In this document: positions 24,383 through 34,230 of the stretch, piece by piece
Position numbering within the stretch: position 1 is the stretch's first letter
Layout: every line of letters begins with the position of its first letter
From: Archangium lipolyticum
GTDB lineage: Bacteria > Myxococcota > Myxococcia > Myxococcales > Myxococcaceae
Reading direction: 5' to 3'
Assembly (NCBI RefSeq): GCF_024623785.1
Contig: NZ_JANKBZ010000018.1
Location: 148,944-212,943, forward strand
DNA: 64,000 nt
Position numbers and translations under genes: made by a program
Notes under the pieces: generated by a model
What the model was told of the DNA's origin: nothing
The model's database searches: none
What the model saw: the letters and a program-made list of their open reading frames with translations, nothing else

Positions 24383-24548
24383 GTCGCTCCTCTTGCCCTC
24401 CGGGACCCCCTTTATACGCGCCAGCGTCGGATGGTGACACCCGAGGTTGTCCCAGGGGCCGAGGAGGTAACGAACGGCGGCCCGGCATGCCAGCCCTCGT
24501 CGGCTCCGTCCTCCGGCATCCAGGGAGCCTGTTCTGGAGCAGTCCTCC

Positions 24549-25793
<1,245 letters not shown>

Positions 25794-25869
25794 ACCCCGA
25801 ACCCTAACGGAGAACCGCCCCGCGCGCTCGGGGGCGGCGCCACGAGACGCCGCCCCACGTGGCCCTCAC

Positions 25870-27297
25870 TCAGTGGCCCCGGAGGACGGTGAGCCCCTCG
25901 TTGGTGAGGACGTAGAGCATCGCCGGGGTGCCGTTGGGGTCGTAGATGAGCCTGCGCACCTGCCCGCCCGGCACGTCCGTCACGCGCGAGAGGGTCCTGT
26001 TCGCGTCCATCCGCCACAGGCCCGCGTCATCGGTACCGATGAAGAGCGAGCCATCATCCGTGGCCGCCAGCGCCATGATGGCGTCGGTGGGCAGGCCAGC
26101 GATCTTCGTGCCCTTCTGGAAGGGATTGCCGCGCGAGATGATGGACATCTCCCACAGCCCGAAGTCCTTGCTGCCCAGGTAGTAGCGGCCGTCCTTCGTC
26201 TGCTCGAAGCCGCGCCAGAAGTCGAACACCTCCAGGGCGTTGACCTCGGGGAGGTACGCGGACTCCACCTTCATCGGGTTGAGCTCCTTGGGATTCATCC
26301 AATCCCAGACGCCGAGGTCCGCGTTGGGCGTGACGATGCCGAAGGTCCAGTTGTTGGCGATGAGCACGTCACCGCTCTGGGAGATACCCAGGCCATAGGT
26401 GTAACCGGCGCGCTGGGTGGTGCCCTCGAACCACACCGGGTGGCGGTGGCTGTTGTAGTAGAGCCCCTTGATGCGCGACACGCCGTGGTTGGTGCCGACG
26501 TACACCTCACCCTTGTCCCGGCCGCGCATCACCCTCAAGCAGCTGAGCACCGCGCGATCCTCGTCGAACGTCCAGTTGTTGGAGTTGCGCAGGCCGATGT
26601 TGGTCGGCGGATTCCAGGTGAGGCTCCCGTCGTTCTTCTCCTTGTTCCGCCGGTACGAACGGAAGAGGTGCTCCTCCAGGACGATGTTGCCATCCGGAGT
26701 GAGCTTCACCACGTCCAGATCGCCCTCGCCGAAGACGGGATCCTCGTAGGACTGGCGCCCGGCCTCCTCGAGCTCGTTGGCGTAGTAGCCCACGTAGGCG
26801 CGGCCGGCGCTGCCACCGCAGATGACCGTGGAGGTGAAGCCCCTGGCGGCCTGGCCGATGTCCTTCACCCAGATGGGCTGGCTGTCTCCGGGACGCAGCA
26901 CGCCAATCTGGTTGCCGTTGAGCAGCCAGATGTTGAAGCCTTCATCCACGGCCACGTCGCGCGGCCGGCCCACGCCGAAGCGCTTCGTGTAGTTGACGGC
27001 GGCCTCACGAGGCCACGGATCCGGGGTCTGCTGCACCGGACCGGAGCCGCCATCCGGCGGAGTGCCCGCATCCGGTGGTGGCGGTGGATTCTCCCCCGCG
27101 TCGGGCGGAGGCGTGACGTTTCCACCATCCTTCGGAGGGGGCGAAGGGTTCGTCCCGGGAGGCGTGCCGTCGATAGGCGTCGGCACATCCTCCTGCGCCG
27201 GGCGAGTCGGCGCCTCCGTCGAGTTACCGCACGCCCATGCCCCTGCCACCAACGCCGCCACTCCACACGCCCCAAGCAGTCTGCGAATCACCGTCAT
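25870..27297 (-). CDS. Predicted lipoprotein with beta-propeller-like repeats
   Basis: 475 residues. The signal peptide ends in a lipobox AWAC (Cys about 23), followed by a Pro/Gly/Asp-rich flexible linker of about 80 residues (PPPKDGGN, PPPPDAGTPPDGG). The remainder is a repeated beta pattern with short recurring strings such as FNIWLLNGNQIGVL, GEVYVGTNHGVSRIKGL, GSLFIGTDDAGLWRMD, like two-component-regulator or Kelch-type propeller blades. It probably sits on the outer membrane as a binding or surface protein. The start at 27297 with AAGGGGG upstream is better than 27327. No catalytic motif is seen. Confidence 0.75.
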   Translation of the reverse strand: MTVIRRLLGACGVAALVAGAWACGNSTEAPTRPAQEDVPTPIDGTPPGTNPSPPPKDGGNVTPPPDAGENPPPPPDAGTPPDGGSGPVQQTPDPWPREAAVNYTKRFGVGRPRDVAVDEGFNIWLLNGNQIGVLRPGDSQPIWVKDIGQAARGFTSTVICGGSAGRAYVGYYANELEEAGRQSYEDPVFGEGDLDVVKLTPDGNIVLEEHLFRSYRRNKEKNDGSLTWNPPTNIGLRNSNNWTFDEDRAVLSCLRVMRGRDKGEVYVGTNHGVSRIKGLYYNSHRHPVWFEGTTQRAGYTYGLGISQSGDVLIANNWTFGIVTPNADLGVWDWMNPKELNPMKVESAYLPEVNALEVFDFWRGFEQTKDGRYYLGSKDFGLWEMSIISRGNPFQKGTKIAGLPTDAIMALAATDDGSLFIGTDDAGLWRMDANRTLSRVTDVPGGQVRRLIYDPNGTPAMLYVLTNEGLTVLRGH

Positions 27298-27495
27298 GTG
27301 CCCCCTTGCCGCGAGGCACGAGAGCAAACCGCGTACCGGGCCAGATGACGGGCAGTGAACGGCCGCCGGGGCGGATCATGGGAACCGGCTTTCCCACACA
27401 AGCCCCACGCCATGCCCGCAAGTCGGACCCGGGCGCCTCACGGCATCCCCTCGGGGCCCTCAGGAAGCCAGGGCAGGCAGGCGGGAGGCGGCTCC

Positions 27496-29688
27496 TCAGG
27501 GCCCCGCGGGAGCCGCCACGGGAGCGGGCTCCACGGTGGGCTCCTCGACGAGGCCTCCGCGGTCCACTCCAAGCGCCCTGAGGAACGGCAGCAGGCTGCT
27601 GCGCTCGTCCGTCCACCGCTTGCGCGGGGCCTCGGCGTAGGCCAGCCGCCGCACCCGCTCGCCCTCGCGCGAGAAGGTCTCCCCCCGGGTGAAGCGCCCC
27701 TCCTTGTCCATCAGCACCCAGGAGCTGCCGCGCGCGTCTCCGTTCGTCTCCGTCGCCACCAGCGTGGCATGCATGCCGGAGAACCACGCATGCGCCACGG
27801 CGACGGGCAGCAGGTCCAGGTGCACGTTGCTGATGTGCAACGCCAGCACCCCACCGGGCGCCAGGTGCCGCCGGTAGACGTCCACCGCCTCCTCGGTGAG
27901 CAGGTGCACCGGGATGGAGTCCGAGCTGAAGACATCCACCGCGAGCACGTCGAAGCCCTGCGCCTGGCCGCGCGCCAGCTCCTGCTCGAGCAGGATGCGC
28001 GCGTCTCCCTCCAGCACCTCCACCCGGGCCGGCGTGTCGCTCAGATAGGAGAAGTAGCCGCCCGTGCCCCGCGCCAGGGAGATGATCTGCGGGTCGATCT
28101 CATAGAAGCGCAGGGTGTCCCCGGAGCGCCCCAGGGCGGCCGTCGTCCCCACGCCCAGCCCCAACACTCCCACGCGCAGCGAGGGCGGCAGCCCCGCGGC
28201 CTCCTTGAGCCGCCGCTTCTCGGTGAGGGCGAGCCCCAGGCCGCTCTCGGACGTGTAATAGGCCGTGGGCCGCATGCGCCGCTCCGGGCGCGTGTACTGG
28301 AAGCCGTGGACGATGTCTCCGTGCCGCAGGACGAACGCATGCTCCTCGTCCTCCCGGCTCAGCGGCTCCGTCACCTGCACCACACCGAAGAAGCCGCGCC
28401 ACGACTCCACCACGCGGCGCTCGTCCGACACCGCCATGCCGAGACCGCCGGCCACGAGCAGGAGCAGCAGGGCCGGCACATACCGGAGCGAGGCCCGGGC
28501 GATCGTCTCGTCCGGGGCGCGCCGCAACAGGATGAGCGCCGCCATGAAGCAGCAGACGCCCAGCGTGAGGGGGTACTCCAGGTAGAGGCTGAAGACGCGC
28601 GGGGCGGCCAGGTGGACGAGGGCCGCGCCGAGCACGCCGCCCGCGGACACCCAGAGGTAGAAGGCGCCGAGGTGGCGCGGCGCGGGCCGCAGCCGGTACA
28701 GCTCCCCGTGGCACAGCAGGGCCCCGGAGAAGAGCGCCGTCGAGTGGACGAGCAGTTGCACGAACAGGGGCACGTGCGCGCCCTCGTAGGTGATGCGTGT
28801 CACCCCGCCCACCGCCAGCAACAGCAGCAGCGCGGTGAGGGGCCGCGAGTAGAGCGCTTCGCGCTCGAAGGCGATGATGAAGGTGACGAGGTACAGGGCC
28901 AGCGGCAGCACCCAGACGAAGGGTCCGGCCGATACGTCCTGCGAGAGCTGATTCGTCGTGGCCAGCAGCAGCACCGAGGCGCACGCGCTCAGCCCCAACC
29001 AGGCCAGGGTGCGCGCCAGACCCGGAGACTCCGCTCCCCCCTCCTCCACCGTAACGGCCCTCGCTGGCTCCGCCGCGTGACGCAGCACCCCCACGGCGCA
29101 CACCGCGCCGCCGGCGGCGAAGAGGAGGAACCCCGCTCCCCACACCCACGCCTGTACCCCGCGGCCCAGCCATGGCTCGACGAGCACCGGGTAGGCCAGC
29201 AGCGCCAGCAACGAGGCGGTATTGGAGAGGGCATAGAGCCGGTAGGGCGAGGCGCCCGGCCGCATGAGGCTGAACCAGCTCTGCAGCAACGGCGCGGAGG
29301 TGGACAGCGTGAAGAAGGGCAGCCCCAGGGTGGCCGCGAGCATGGCCAGCAGCCGCGTGGTGGAGATGCCATCCGCCGCCGGACGCCACTCGGGCCCGGG
29401 TGCCACCGGCGAGCCCACCAGCAGCGCGCGCCCGAGCAGTACCACCACCGTCAACCCCAGCAGCGCCAGATGCACCTGCGCCTGCCGCTTGGGGGCCAGC
29501 CAGCGGGAACTGGCGTACGAGTAGGCATATCCCCCCAGGAGCATCGCCTGGAAGAAGAGCATGCACGTCGTCCACACCGCTGGCGTGCCACCGAACCAGG
29601 GCAGCGAGTACTTCCCCGCCAGCGGCTGCACGCCGAAGAGGAGGAAGGCGCTGAGAAAGAGGGTCACGGCGTAGCGGAGCATGGGCAT
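27496..29688 (-). CDS. Membrane protein fused to spermidine-synthase-like domain
   Basis: 730 residues. The N-terminal about 400 residues hold ten or more membrane helices (LFGVQPLAGKYSLPWFGGTP is typical of the fused family). The C-terminal part is a Rossmann methyltransferase-like domain: LGLGVGTTAALGR binds the adenosyl cofactor, RFYEIDPQIISLAR is the acidic loop, and DVLAVDVFSSDSIPVHLLT is the catalytic-side motif. Such fusions are common in proteobacteria, often annotated as spermidine synthases; whether they make polyamines is doubtful, and an integral-membrane transferase is possible. Monocistronic, 70 bases after the HTTM gene on the same strand. Confidence 0.85.
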   Translation of the reverse strand: MPMLRYAVTLFLSAFLLFGVQPLAGKYSLPWFGGTPAVWTTCMLFFQAMLLGGYAYSYASSRWLAPKRQAQVHLALLGLTVVVLLGRALLVGSPVAPGPEWRPAADGISTTRLLAMLAATLGLPFFTLSTSAPLLQSWFSLMRPGASPYRLYALSNTASLLALLAYPVLVEPWLGRGVQAWVWGAGFLLFAAGGAVCAVGVLRHAAEPARAVTVEEGGAESPGLARTLAWLGLSACASVLLLATTNQLSQDVSAGPFVWVLPLALYLVTFIIAFEREALYSRPLTALLLLLAVGGVTRITYEGAHVPLFVQLLVHSTALFSGALLCHGELYRLRPAPRHLGAFYLWVSAGGVLGAALVHLAAPRVFSLYLEYPLTLGVCCFMAALILLRRAPDETIARASLRYVPALLLLLVAGGLGMAVSDERRVVESWRGFFGVVQVTEPLSREDEEHAFVLRHGDIVHGFQYTRPERRMRPTAYYTSESGLGLALTEKRRLKEAAGLPPSLRVGVLGLGVGTTAALGRSGDTLRFYEIDPQIISLARGTGGYFSYLSDTPARVEVLEGDARILLEQELARGQAQGFDVLAVDVFSSDSIPVHLLTEEAVDVYRRHLAPGGVLALHISNVHLDLLPVAVAHAWFSGMHATLVATETNGDARGSSWVLMDKEGRFTRGETFSREGERVRRLAYAEAPRKRWTDERSSLLPFLRALGVDRGGLVEEPTVEPAPVAAPAGP

Positions 29689-29758
29689 CGTCTCGAGCTC
29701 TTCTCTCGGGCTGAAGGGCGGAGCATATCCCCGGTGGGCCGGAGAAGCGCCTCCCCCC

Positions 29759-31072
29759 TCACGGAGATTCCGCCAGGGGGAGGATCCACCGCTTGGGAAG
29801 GAAGCCGTCCGACTCGGCGGCGAGGTTCACGCTGGGGTCGATGAGCGGGCGCGGGGGCCTGCCATTGAGTGACACCCGCACGTCCGCGCGCACCTCGACC
29901 CCGGGGAGGCCCGTGCGCTCGGCGAGGACATGCGCGAAGGCGAGGATGAGGTCGGGCGCCGTCACCATCCGCCCCGCCTGTTTGTCGGAGAGCAGGTCGT
30001 CCCCGCGCAGCTCCCAGCTCGTGCCCGTCCTCGGGTCCGTGGCGTAGAAGCGAGCCTGGCCCTGCTTCTCCATGATCTTCAGGTGCCAGCTGAACCGGAA
30101 GCCCTCCTCGTTCCACAGCACGTCGCCCGGGTAGAGCCAGTGCCGGAGCGGCAGGACGAGCTGCACGGCGAAGTGCACCGCCAGCACGGGCAGCACCCAG
30201 CGCGCCGTCGCGGGAGGCGCCGGGCTCGAGGGGCTCGCCGCGCGCCACCGGAGCCAGCGCCGGGGCCAGTCGGGCTCGAAGAAGACGAGCAGCGCGAGCA
30301 CCATGAGCCAGGGGAAGACACCGATGGTCAGGAGGCTGCCCGACATCACGTGGAAGCCCACGAGCGCCGCATAGGCATACGGCCGGAGCCGGCGCACCAG
30401 CATCAGGGGCGGGCAGCACAGCACCACGAAGGCGCCGCCCCAGCTGCTCAACGCCGCGAGAACATCCAGGGGAACGAGGACCTCGAGGGCCCGAGCCCCC
30501 GCGCTCGTTCCGAGCCACAGGCGCATCGGCTGGTTGCGGACGAGCCAATCCGATTGCACCTTGGCGAGCCCCGAGAACAGATACACGACGAGCAACTGGG
30601 CCCGCAGGGTGTACAGCGTCCAGGCCGGGACGGTGTCATGGGCGAGCTCGGGGCGCCTGCGCGCATCGAGGGACGCCACGCCGGAGAGCGGCATGAGCGC
30701 CAGCAGGCCGCACACCATGCAGACCAGGTAGTAGTGGTTGAGGTAGTGCGTGCGGTCGAGGAGCTGCACGTAGGCGAAGAGGCTCCCGAAGAGGGCCGCG
30801 CACGCGCGAGGCCACGCTCCCACCATCAGCCCGAGGGCGAGCACCCCCAGCAACGCGAAGAGCGCGTACATGCCCACGGGAGGGAGCGGCCGGAGCCACT
30901 CGAAACCGTGGAACGGGAAGTACACGCGCGGAGCGACGTAGTAGGCGTGAATCCAGCCGTGGAGGAAGTAGCGCGCGATGGCGCATACGAGCACCGCGCC
31001 CACGGCGATGCGGAACGCGGCCAGGAAGGCCGCGTCCACCGGCTCGCGCAACCGTTGACCCAGGGACTTCAC
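29759..31072 (-). CDS. HTTM / vitamin-K-dependent carboxylase-like membrane protein
   Basis: 437 residues with several hydrophobic segments. The HTTM domain pattern is evident: AFLAAFRIAVGAVLVCAIAR opening helix, DRTHYLNHYYLVCMVCGLLA, and TLYTLRAQLLVVYLFSGLAK containing the family Lys in GLAKVQSDWL. It is followed by a soluble C-terminal part with HWLYPGDVLWNEEGFRFSWH, seen in gamma-carboxylase relatives. In bacteria these proteins are of unknown function; in animals the enzyme carboxylates glutamates. Start is ATG at 31072, just after the neighbouring lipoprotein gene ends (31087). Confidence 0.8.
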   Translation of the reverse strand: MKSLGQRLREPVDAAFLAAFRIAVGAVLVCAIARYFLHGWIHAYYVAPRVYFPFHGFEWLRPLPPVGMYALFALLGVLALGLMVGAWPRACAALFGSLFAYVQLLDRTHYLNHYYLVCMVCGLLALMPLSGVASLDARRRPELAHDTVPAWTLYTLRAQLLVVYLFSGLAKVQSDWLVRNQPMRLWLGTSAGARALEVLVPLDVLAALSSWGGAFVVLCCPPLMLVRRLRPYAYAALVGFHVMSGSLLTIGVFPWLMVLALLVFFEPDWPRRWLRWRAASPSSPAPPATARWVLPVLAVHFAVQLVLPLRHWLYPGDVLWNEEGFRFSWHLKIMEKQGQARFYATDPRTGTSWELRGDDLLSDKQAGRMVTAPDLILAFAHVLAERTGLPGVEVRADVRVSLNGRPPRPLIDPSVNLAAESDGFLPKRWILPLAESP

Positions 31073-31086
31073 GCGTCCAGTGGCGC

Positions 31087-31731
31087 TCAGTCGAAGTCCG
31101 AACCGCCACCACCACCCGAGGAGGGAGGCTCGCCGATGTCGAGGCTGTCTTCGTGGTAGGCATTGAAGCGGATGGTGACCTTGGAACCATCCTCGAACTC
31201 CATCGTCACCGTGCCATCGATGCTCTCATCGAGCTTGAGGATGGCCTCGATGAGACCCGCGACGAGCTTGGGGTGCGCATCCGACGAGAGCACCTCCCAG
31301 CGATACACGGGCCCGCGGTTGGACGGAGAGCCCGCGTCGCAACCGCCCGTCCCCGCATCCGAGACTCCCCCATCCGAGGTTCCCGCGTCCGGGGTGCCAC
31401 CATCGCTCGTGCCCGGGCACGTCTGCGAGCCGCCCTCCGCCGGCAGCGGAGCGGGCTCCCAGGGAAACACACTGACCCGCGACAGGGTGCCTTTGACCTT
31501 GAGCTTGCCCTTGGCGCAGCTCAAGGTGAGCACGGTCTGCGAGCTGCCCCCCCCATCCGGGTACACCGTGTGGTGCTCGCTCTCGGGGTCCAGTTCTCCG
31601 GAGACATCCACGCCCCCGATGCTTCCCTCACACGTGCCCGTCGAGCTCGTCGCGGTGAGACACGAGCACCGGGAGGTGGCGACGAGGAGGAGGAGACACA
31701 GGGGCAGGAGGCGGCGTACCGGAATTGTCAT
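31087..31731 (-). CDS. Predicted lipoprotein with Thr/Ser/Asp/Gly linker
   Basis: 214 residues. Signal peptide with Cys soon after (LLLLVATSRCSC; lipidation Cys about 21). The middle is a low-complexity linker of repeated TSDGGxxDAG units, followed by a C-terminal domain VYRWEVLSSDAHPKLVAGLI and DGTVTMEFEDGSKVTIRFN. The end is Gly-rich (SSGGGGGSDFD). No enzymatic motif. It precedes the HTTM gene by 14 bases on the same strand, which suggests a two-gene unit: a surface lipoprotein and a membrane enzyme that might modify it. That link is speculation. ATG 31731 is preferred over 31770. Confidence 0.7.
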   Translation of the reverse strand: MTIPVRRLLPLCLLLLVATSRCSCLTATSSTGTCEGSIGGVDVSGELDPESEHHTVYPDGGGSSQTVLTLSCAKGKLKVKGTLSRVSVFPWEPAPLPAEGGSQTCPGTSDGGTPDAGTSDGGVSDAGTGGCDAGSPSNRGPVYRWEVLSSDAHPKLVAGLIEAILKLDESIDGTVTMEFEDGSKVTIRFNAYHEDSLDIGEPPSSGGGGGSDFD

Positions 31732-31812
31732 GACGGGGCATGCTACCAGACCAGGCAGCCTGCCTCCCATGCGCTCCTGTCTCTCGAACCCGTCAACGGC
31801 TGACGCCGGAGC

Positions 31813-32103
31813 TCAGCGGGCCCCGAATGTCTTCACCATCTTGTTGTACACGCCCATGATGAGCAGCGGCCCCACCCACATGCCCACGAAGCGGCTGGCG
31901 CGGGTGCGCTGTGCCAGCTCCGCGCCCAGGGAGAAGGCCATCGCGCACAGGCTGGCGAAGAGGAAGACGTCCGAGGGAATCTTGGCCGTCTGCTGCTCCA
32001 GCAACCGGGTGAACGAGCCCTCATCGTGCTCCGCCCGCATGACCGTCGCGGCCCGGTAGTCCCGCTTCGACCTCTCACTCGCCGGATTGATGTCCTGTTG
32101 CAT
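31813..32103 (-). CDS. Small integral membrane protein
   Basis: 96 residues. A charged, soluble N-terminal half (about residues 1-42) is followed by two hydrophobic stretches, FLFASLCAMAFSLGAEL and GMWVGPLLIMGVYNKMV. No family recognised; similar small two-helix proteins are common in myxobacteria. GGAGG lies upstream of the ATG at 32103 (minus strand). It is divergent from the DUF1990 genes, with 89 bases between the starts. Confidence 0.7.
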   Translation of the reverse strand: MQQDINPASERSKRDYRAATVMRAEHDEGSFTRLLEQQTAKIPSDVFLFASLCAMAFSLGAELAQRTRASRFVGMWVGPLLIMGVYNKMVKTFGAR

Positions 32104-32192
32104 TCCACCCTCCTCCGCCCCGTGTGCCCACCATTGCGCGGTGCACCATATTTAAGGCGTCTGGCGGAGACAGCGAGATGAGGGAGGTGGGC

Positions 32193-32795
32193 ATGGAGGC
32201 AGGCGAGGCCTTGCTGGAGGGATTGCTTTCCGCTGAGGAGGGCGCGGGCCCCCTGCTGCAACGCGACTACTGGGCGGTCATCGAGAACTGCGGCTGCTCG
32301 CCCTCGGAGGTGATGAAGCTGGTGGCCTCCCGGTTCGCGGAGTTCGCGCCGGAGGAGCTGGTCATCTTCGAGCGGGAGGATGGAGGGAACGCACCGCTCG
32401 AGCCAGGCGACGAGCTGCGGGTGCGCATCCGCGGAGCGGGGACCTTCCACGTCCGCATCATCCATCGGGATCGCCAGAGCCTCACCATGGCCACCCTGCC
32501 AGGACACCCGGAGGCGGGGCGCATCACCTTCGGCGCCTACCGCAACGAGTTGGGCGACGTCATCTTCCACATCCGCAGCCGGGCGCGCTCCGGCTCGCGG
32601 GTGATGTACCTGGGGTTCCGCACGGGCGGCGAGGCCATGCAGACCAACACCTGGACCGATTTCGTGAACACCGTCGCGCTCACCGTGGGCGAGGGGGTCA
32701 TCGGCTTCATCCACGCGGAGACCACCGTGATGGAGAAGGCGCACGAGAGCGCGGATGACGTCCGGGGCCCCACCTTCCTGGCGCGCGGAGACTGA
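32193..32795 (+). CDS. DUF1990 family protein, first of two
   Basis: 200 residues. The central and C-terminal parts show the DUF1990 pattern: GDELRVRIRGAGTFHVRIIH, RDRQSLTMATLPGHPEAGRI, FGAYRNELGDVIFHIRSRAR. Start chosen at 32193 because AGGGAGG lies five bases upstream; an in-frame ATG at 32178 lacks one. DUF1990 proteins are small beta-barrel-like proteins (START-like) of unknown function. It is followed two bases later by a second DUF1990 gene, so the pair is one transcription unit. Confidence 0.82.
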   Translation: MEAGEALLEGLLSAEEGAGPLLQRDYWAVIENCGCSPSEVMKLVASRFAEFAPEELVIFEREDGGNAPLEPGDELRVRIRGAGTFHVRIIHRDRQSLTMATLPGHPEAGRITFGAYRNELGDVIFHIRSRARSGSRVMYLGFRTGGEAMQTNTWTDFVNTVALTVGEGVIGFIHAETTVMEKAHESADDVRGPTFLARGD

Positions 32796-32797
32796 AC

Positions 32798-34045
32798 ATG
32801 ACGGATGTCGAGTGGCGCTGGCTGCGGAGCTGGTCGGAGGACGAGATAACGGCGCGGCTCGCGCGGGCCTCCACCCTCCCCCTCAACTTCGAGGTAGCCG
32901 AGGAGGAGATGACGCTCGAGAACGGCTGGAGCCAGGTGGAGTCCCAGGCCGTCCTCGCCCATGAGCGGCCGGGCCCGCCCTCCGGGGACGACGCCTTTGC
33001 CCAGCTGAAGCACGCCATCCTGGACCTGGGCTTCTCCGATCCTCGCGTCGTGCACGGATACTTCGACGCCGCCACGCCGCTCCAGGGGCGCCCGGTGCTG
33101 CTCGAGCTGAAGTCCGTGGGACTGCACTACCTCTGCCCCGTGCGTGTCGGCGCGATCCGCTCGGGCGACGAGGGCGAGCGGACCGTGTTCGGCTTCCGCT
33201 TCGACACCCTGTGGGGGCACATCGAGGCAGGGCGGGAGTGGTTCCTCCTCAGCAAGGACCACCGCAGCGGGGAGCTGCGCTTCCACATCAAGGCCTCCTG
33301 GAGAGAGGGCCATTTCCCCAACTGGTGGAGCCGGCTGGGCTTCGCGCTGATGGGGCGGCGCTACCAACGCGCCTGGCACCACCTGGCCCACGCGCGGCTG
33401 CGAGAGCTGTTGCGTACCGGTCTCCTGGAGCGGCACGGCAAGGCCGGAGGCCCGCCCCTCCCGGAGCCACACCTGGCGGATCTGAAGATCGCGTTGAAGC
33501 CGGTACAGTTCTATTCCCAGAGGGGAATGGGCCAACGCCTCTCCGGCGTGGAGCGAGAAGTGGAGCGCGTCAGACGGGACCGGCTGTTGCTCCCCGTGGG
33601 CTTCGGGGTGCTGGCCGGGATGAGGGCCCTCAGCGCCCCCGCCCTCCTGAGCCACCTGCTCTCGCGGGAGCCCGTCGAGGCGCCCGAGGGACGCGCCCAT
33701 GCGCTCGCCTCGAGGCGGACCTCGCGAGTGCTGGGGGTGCTGGCCATCGGCGAGCTGGCGGCGGACAAGACCTCGTGGATTCCCTCACGCATCTCGCCGC
33801 CCGCCCTGGTGGCGCGAGCCCTCTCCGGCGCACTGACCGGCGCCGCCGTGGCCGCTCCACACCGGCGTCCGTCCGCGGGCCGTGCCCTGCTCGGCGCGGC
33901 GGCGGCCGTGGCCTCGTCCTTCGCCTTCTACAAGCTGAGGCAGCTCGCGACGCGCCGGCTGGGCCTCCCGAATGTGGTGGCCGGGCTGGTGGAGGACGCC
34001 GCGGCCCTCGTGCTCGGAACGAGGCTCCTCGCCGCCATGCATTGA
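32798..34045 (+). CDS. DUF1990 family protein with C-terminal extension, second of two
   Basis: 415 residues. Residues about 1-210 are DUF1990-like: ARLARASTLPLNFEVAEEEM, LELKSVGLHYLCPVRVGAIR, TVFGFRFDTLWGHIEAGREW, FRLHIKA-like stretch FHIKASWREGHFPNWWSRLG. Beyond about 220 it carries an Ala/Arg-rich region with hydrophobic stretches (VLAGMRALSAPALLSHLL and a tail LVEDAAALVLGTRLLAAMH), unlike single-domain family members. GGAG lies 8 bases before the ATG. The extension may be a membrane or partner-binding part; its function is unknown. Confidence 0.78.
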   Translation: MTDVEWRWLRSWSEDEITARLARASTLPLNFEVAEEEMTLENGWSQVESQAVLAHERPGPPSGDDAFAQLKHAILDLGFSDPRVVHGYFDAATPLQGRPVLLELKSVGLHYLCPVRVGAIRSGDEGERTVFGFRFDTLWGHIEAGREWFLLSKDHRSGELRFHIKASWREGHFPNWWSRLGFALMGRRYQRAWHHLAHARLRELLRTGLLERHGKAGGPPLPEPHLADLKIALKPVQFYSQRGMGQRLSGVEREVERVRRDRLLLPVGFGVLAGMRALSAPALLSHLLSREPVEAPEGRAHALASRRTSRVLGVLAIGELAADKTSWIPSRISPPALVARALSGALTGAAVAAPHRRPSAGRALLGAAAAVASSFAFYKLRQLATRRLGLPNVVAGLVEDAAALVLGTRLLAAMH

Positions 34046-34066
34046 CGGCCAATGCAACGAGGGCGA

Positions 34067-34086
34067 CTGGTGACGACAGTCACCAG
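34067..34086. promoter_or_regulatory. Inverted repeat CTGGTGAC-GACA-GTCACCAG
   Basis: A perfect 8-base inverted repeat with a 4-base loop, followed by the smaller palindrome CCGGTG-T-CACCGG (34094-34106). Together GTGAC/GTCAC half-sites recur four times within 40 bases, ahead of the gene at 34231. It may be an operator of that gene or a 3' hairpin of the previous one. Confidence 0.45.
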
Positions 34087-34230
34087 CTGATGACCGGTGT
34101 CACCGGGCAGATGCGCATGGGGAGGATGCAAGCACCTGAAAACAGGGAGGCTCCCAGCCGTAGGGAAACGTTCCTGGCATGGCACGCCGGACGCAGAAGG
34201 GTTGAACGAGGACAACCCGAGGGCGTGACG

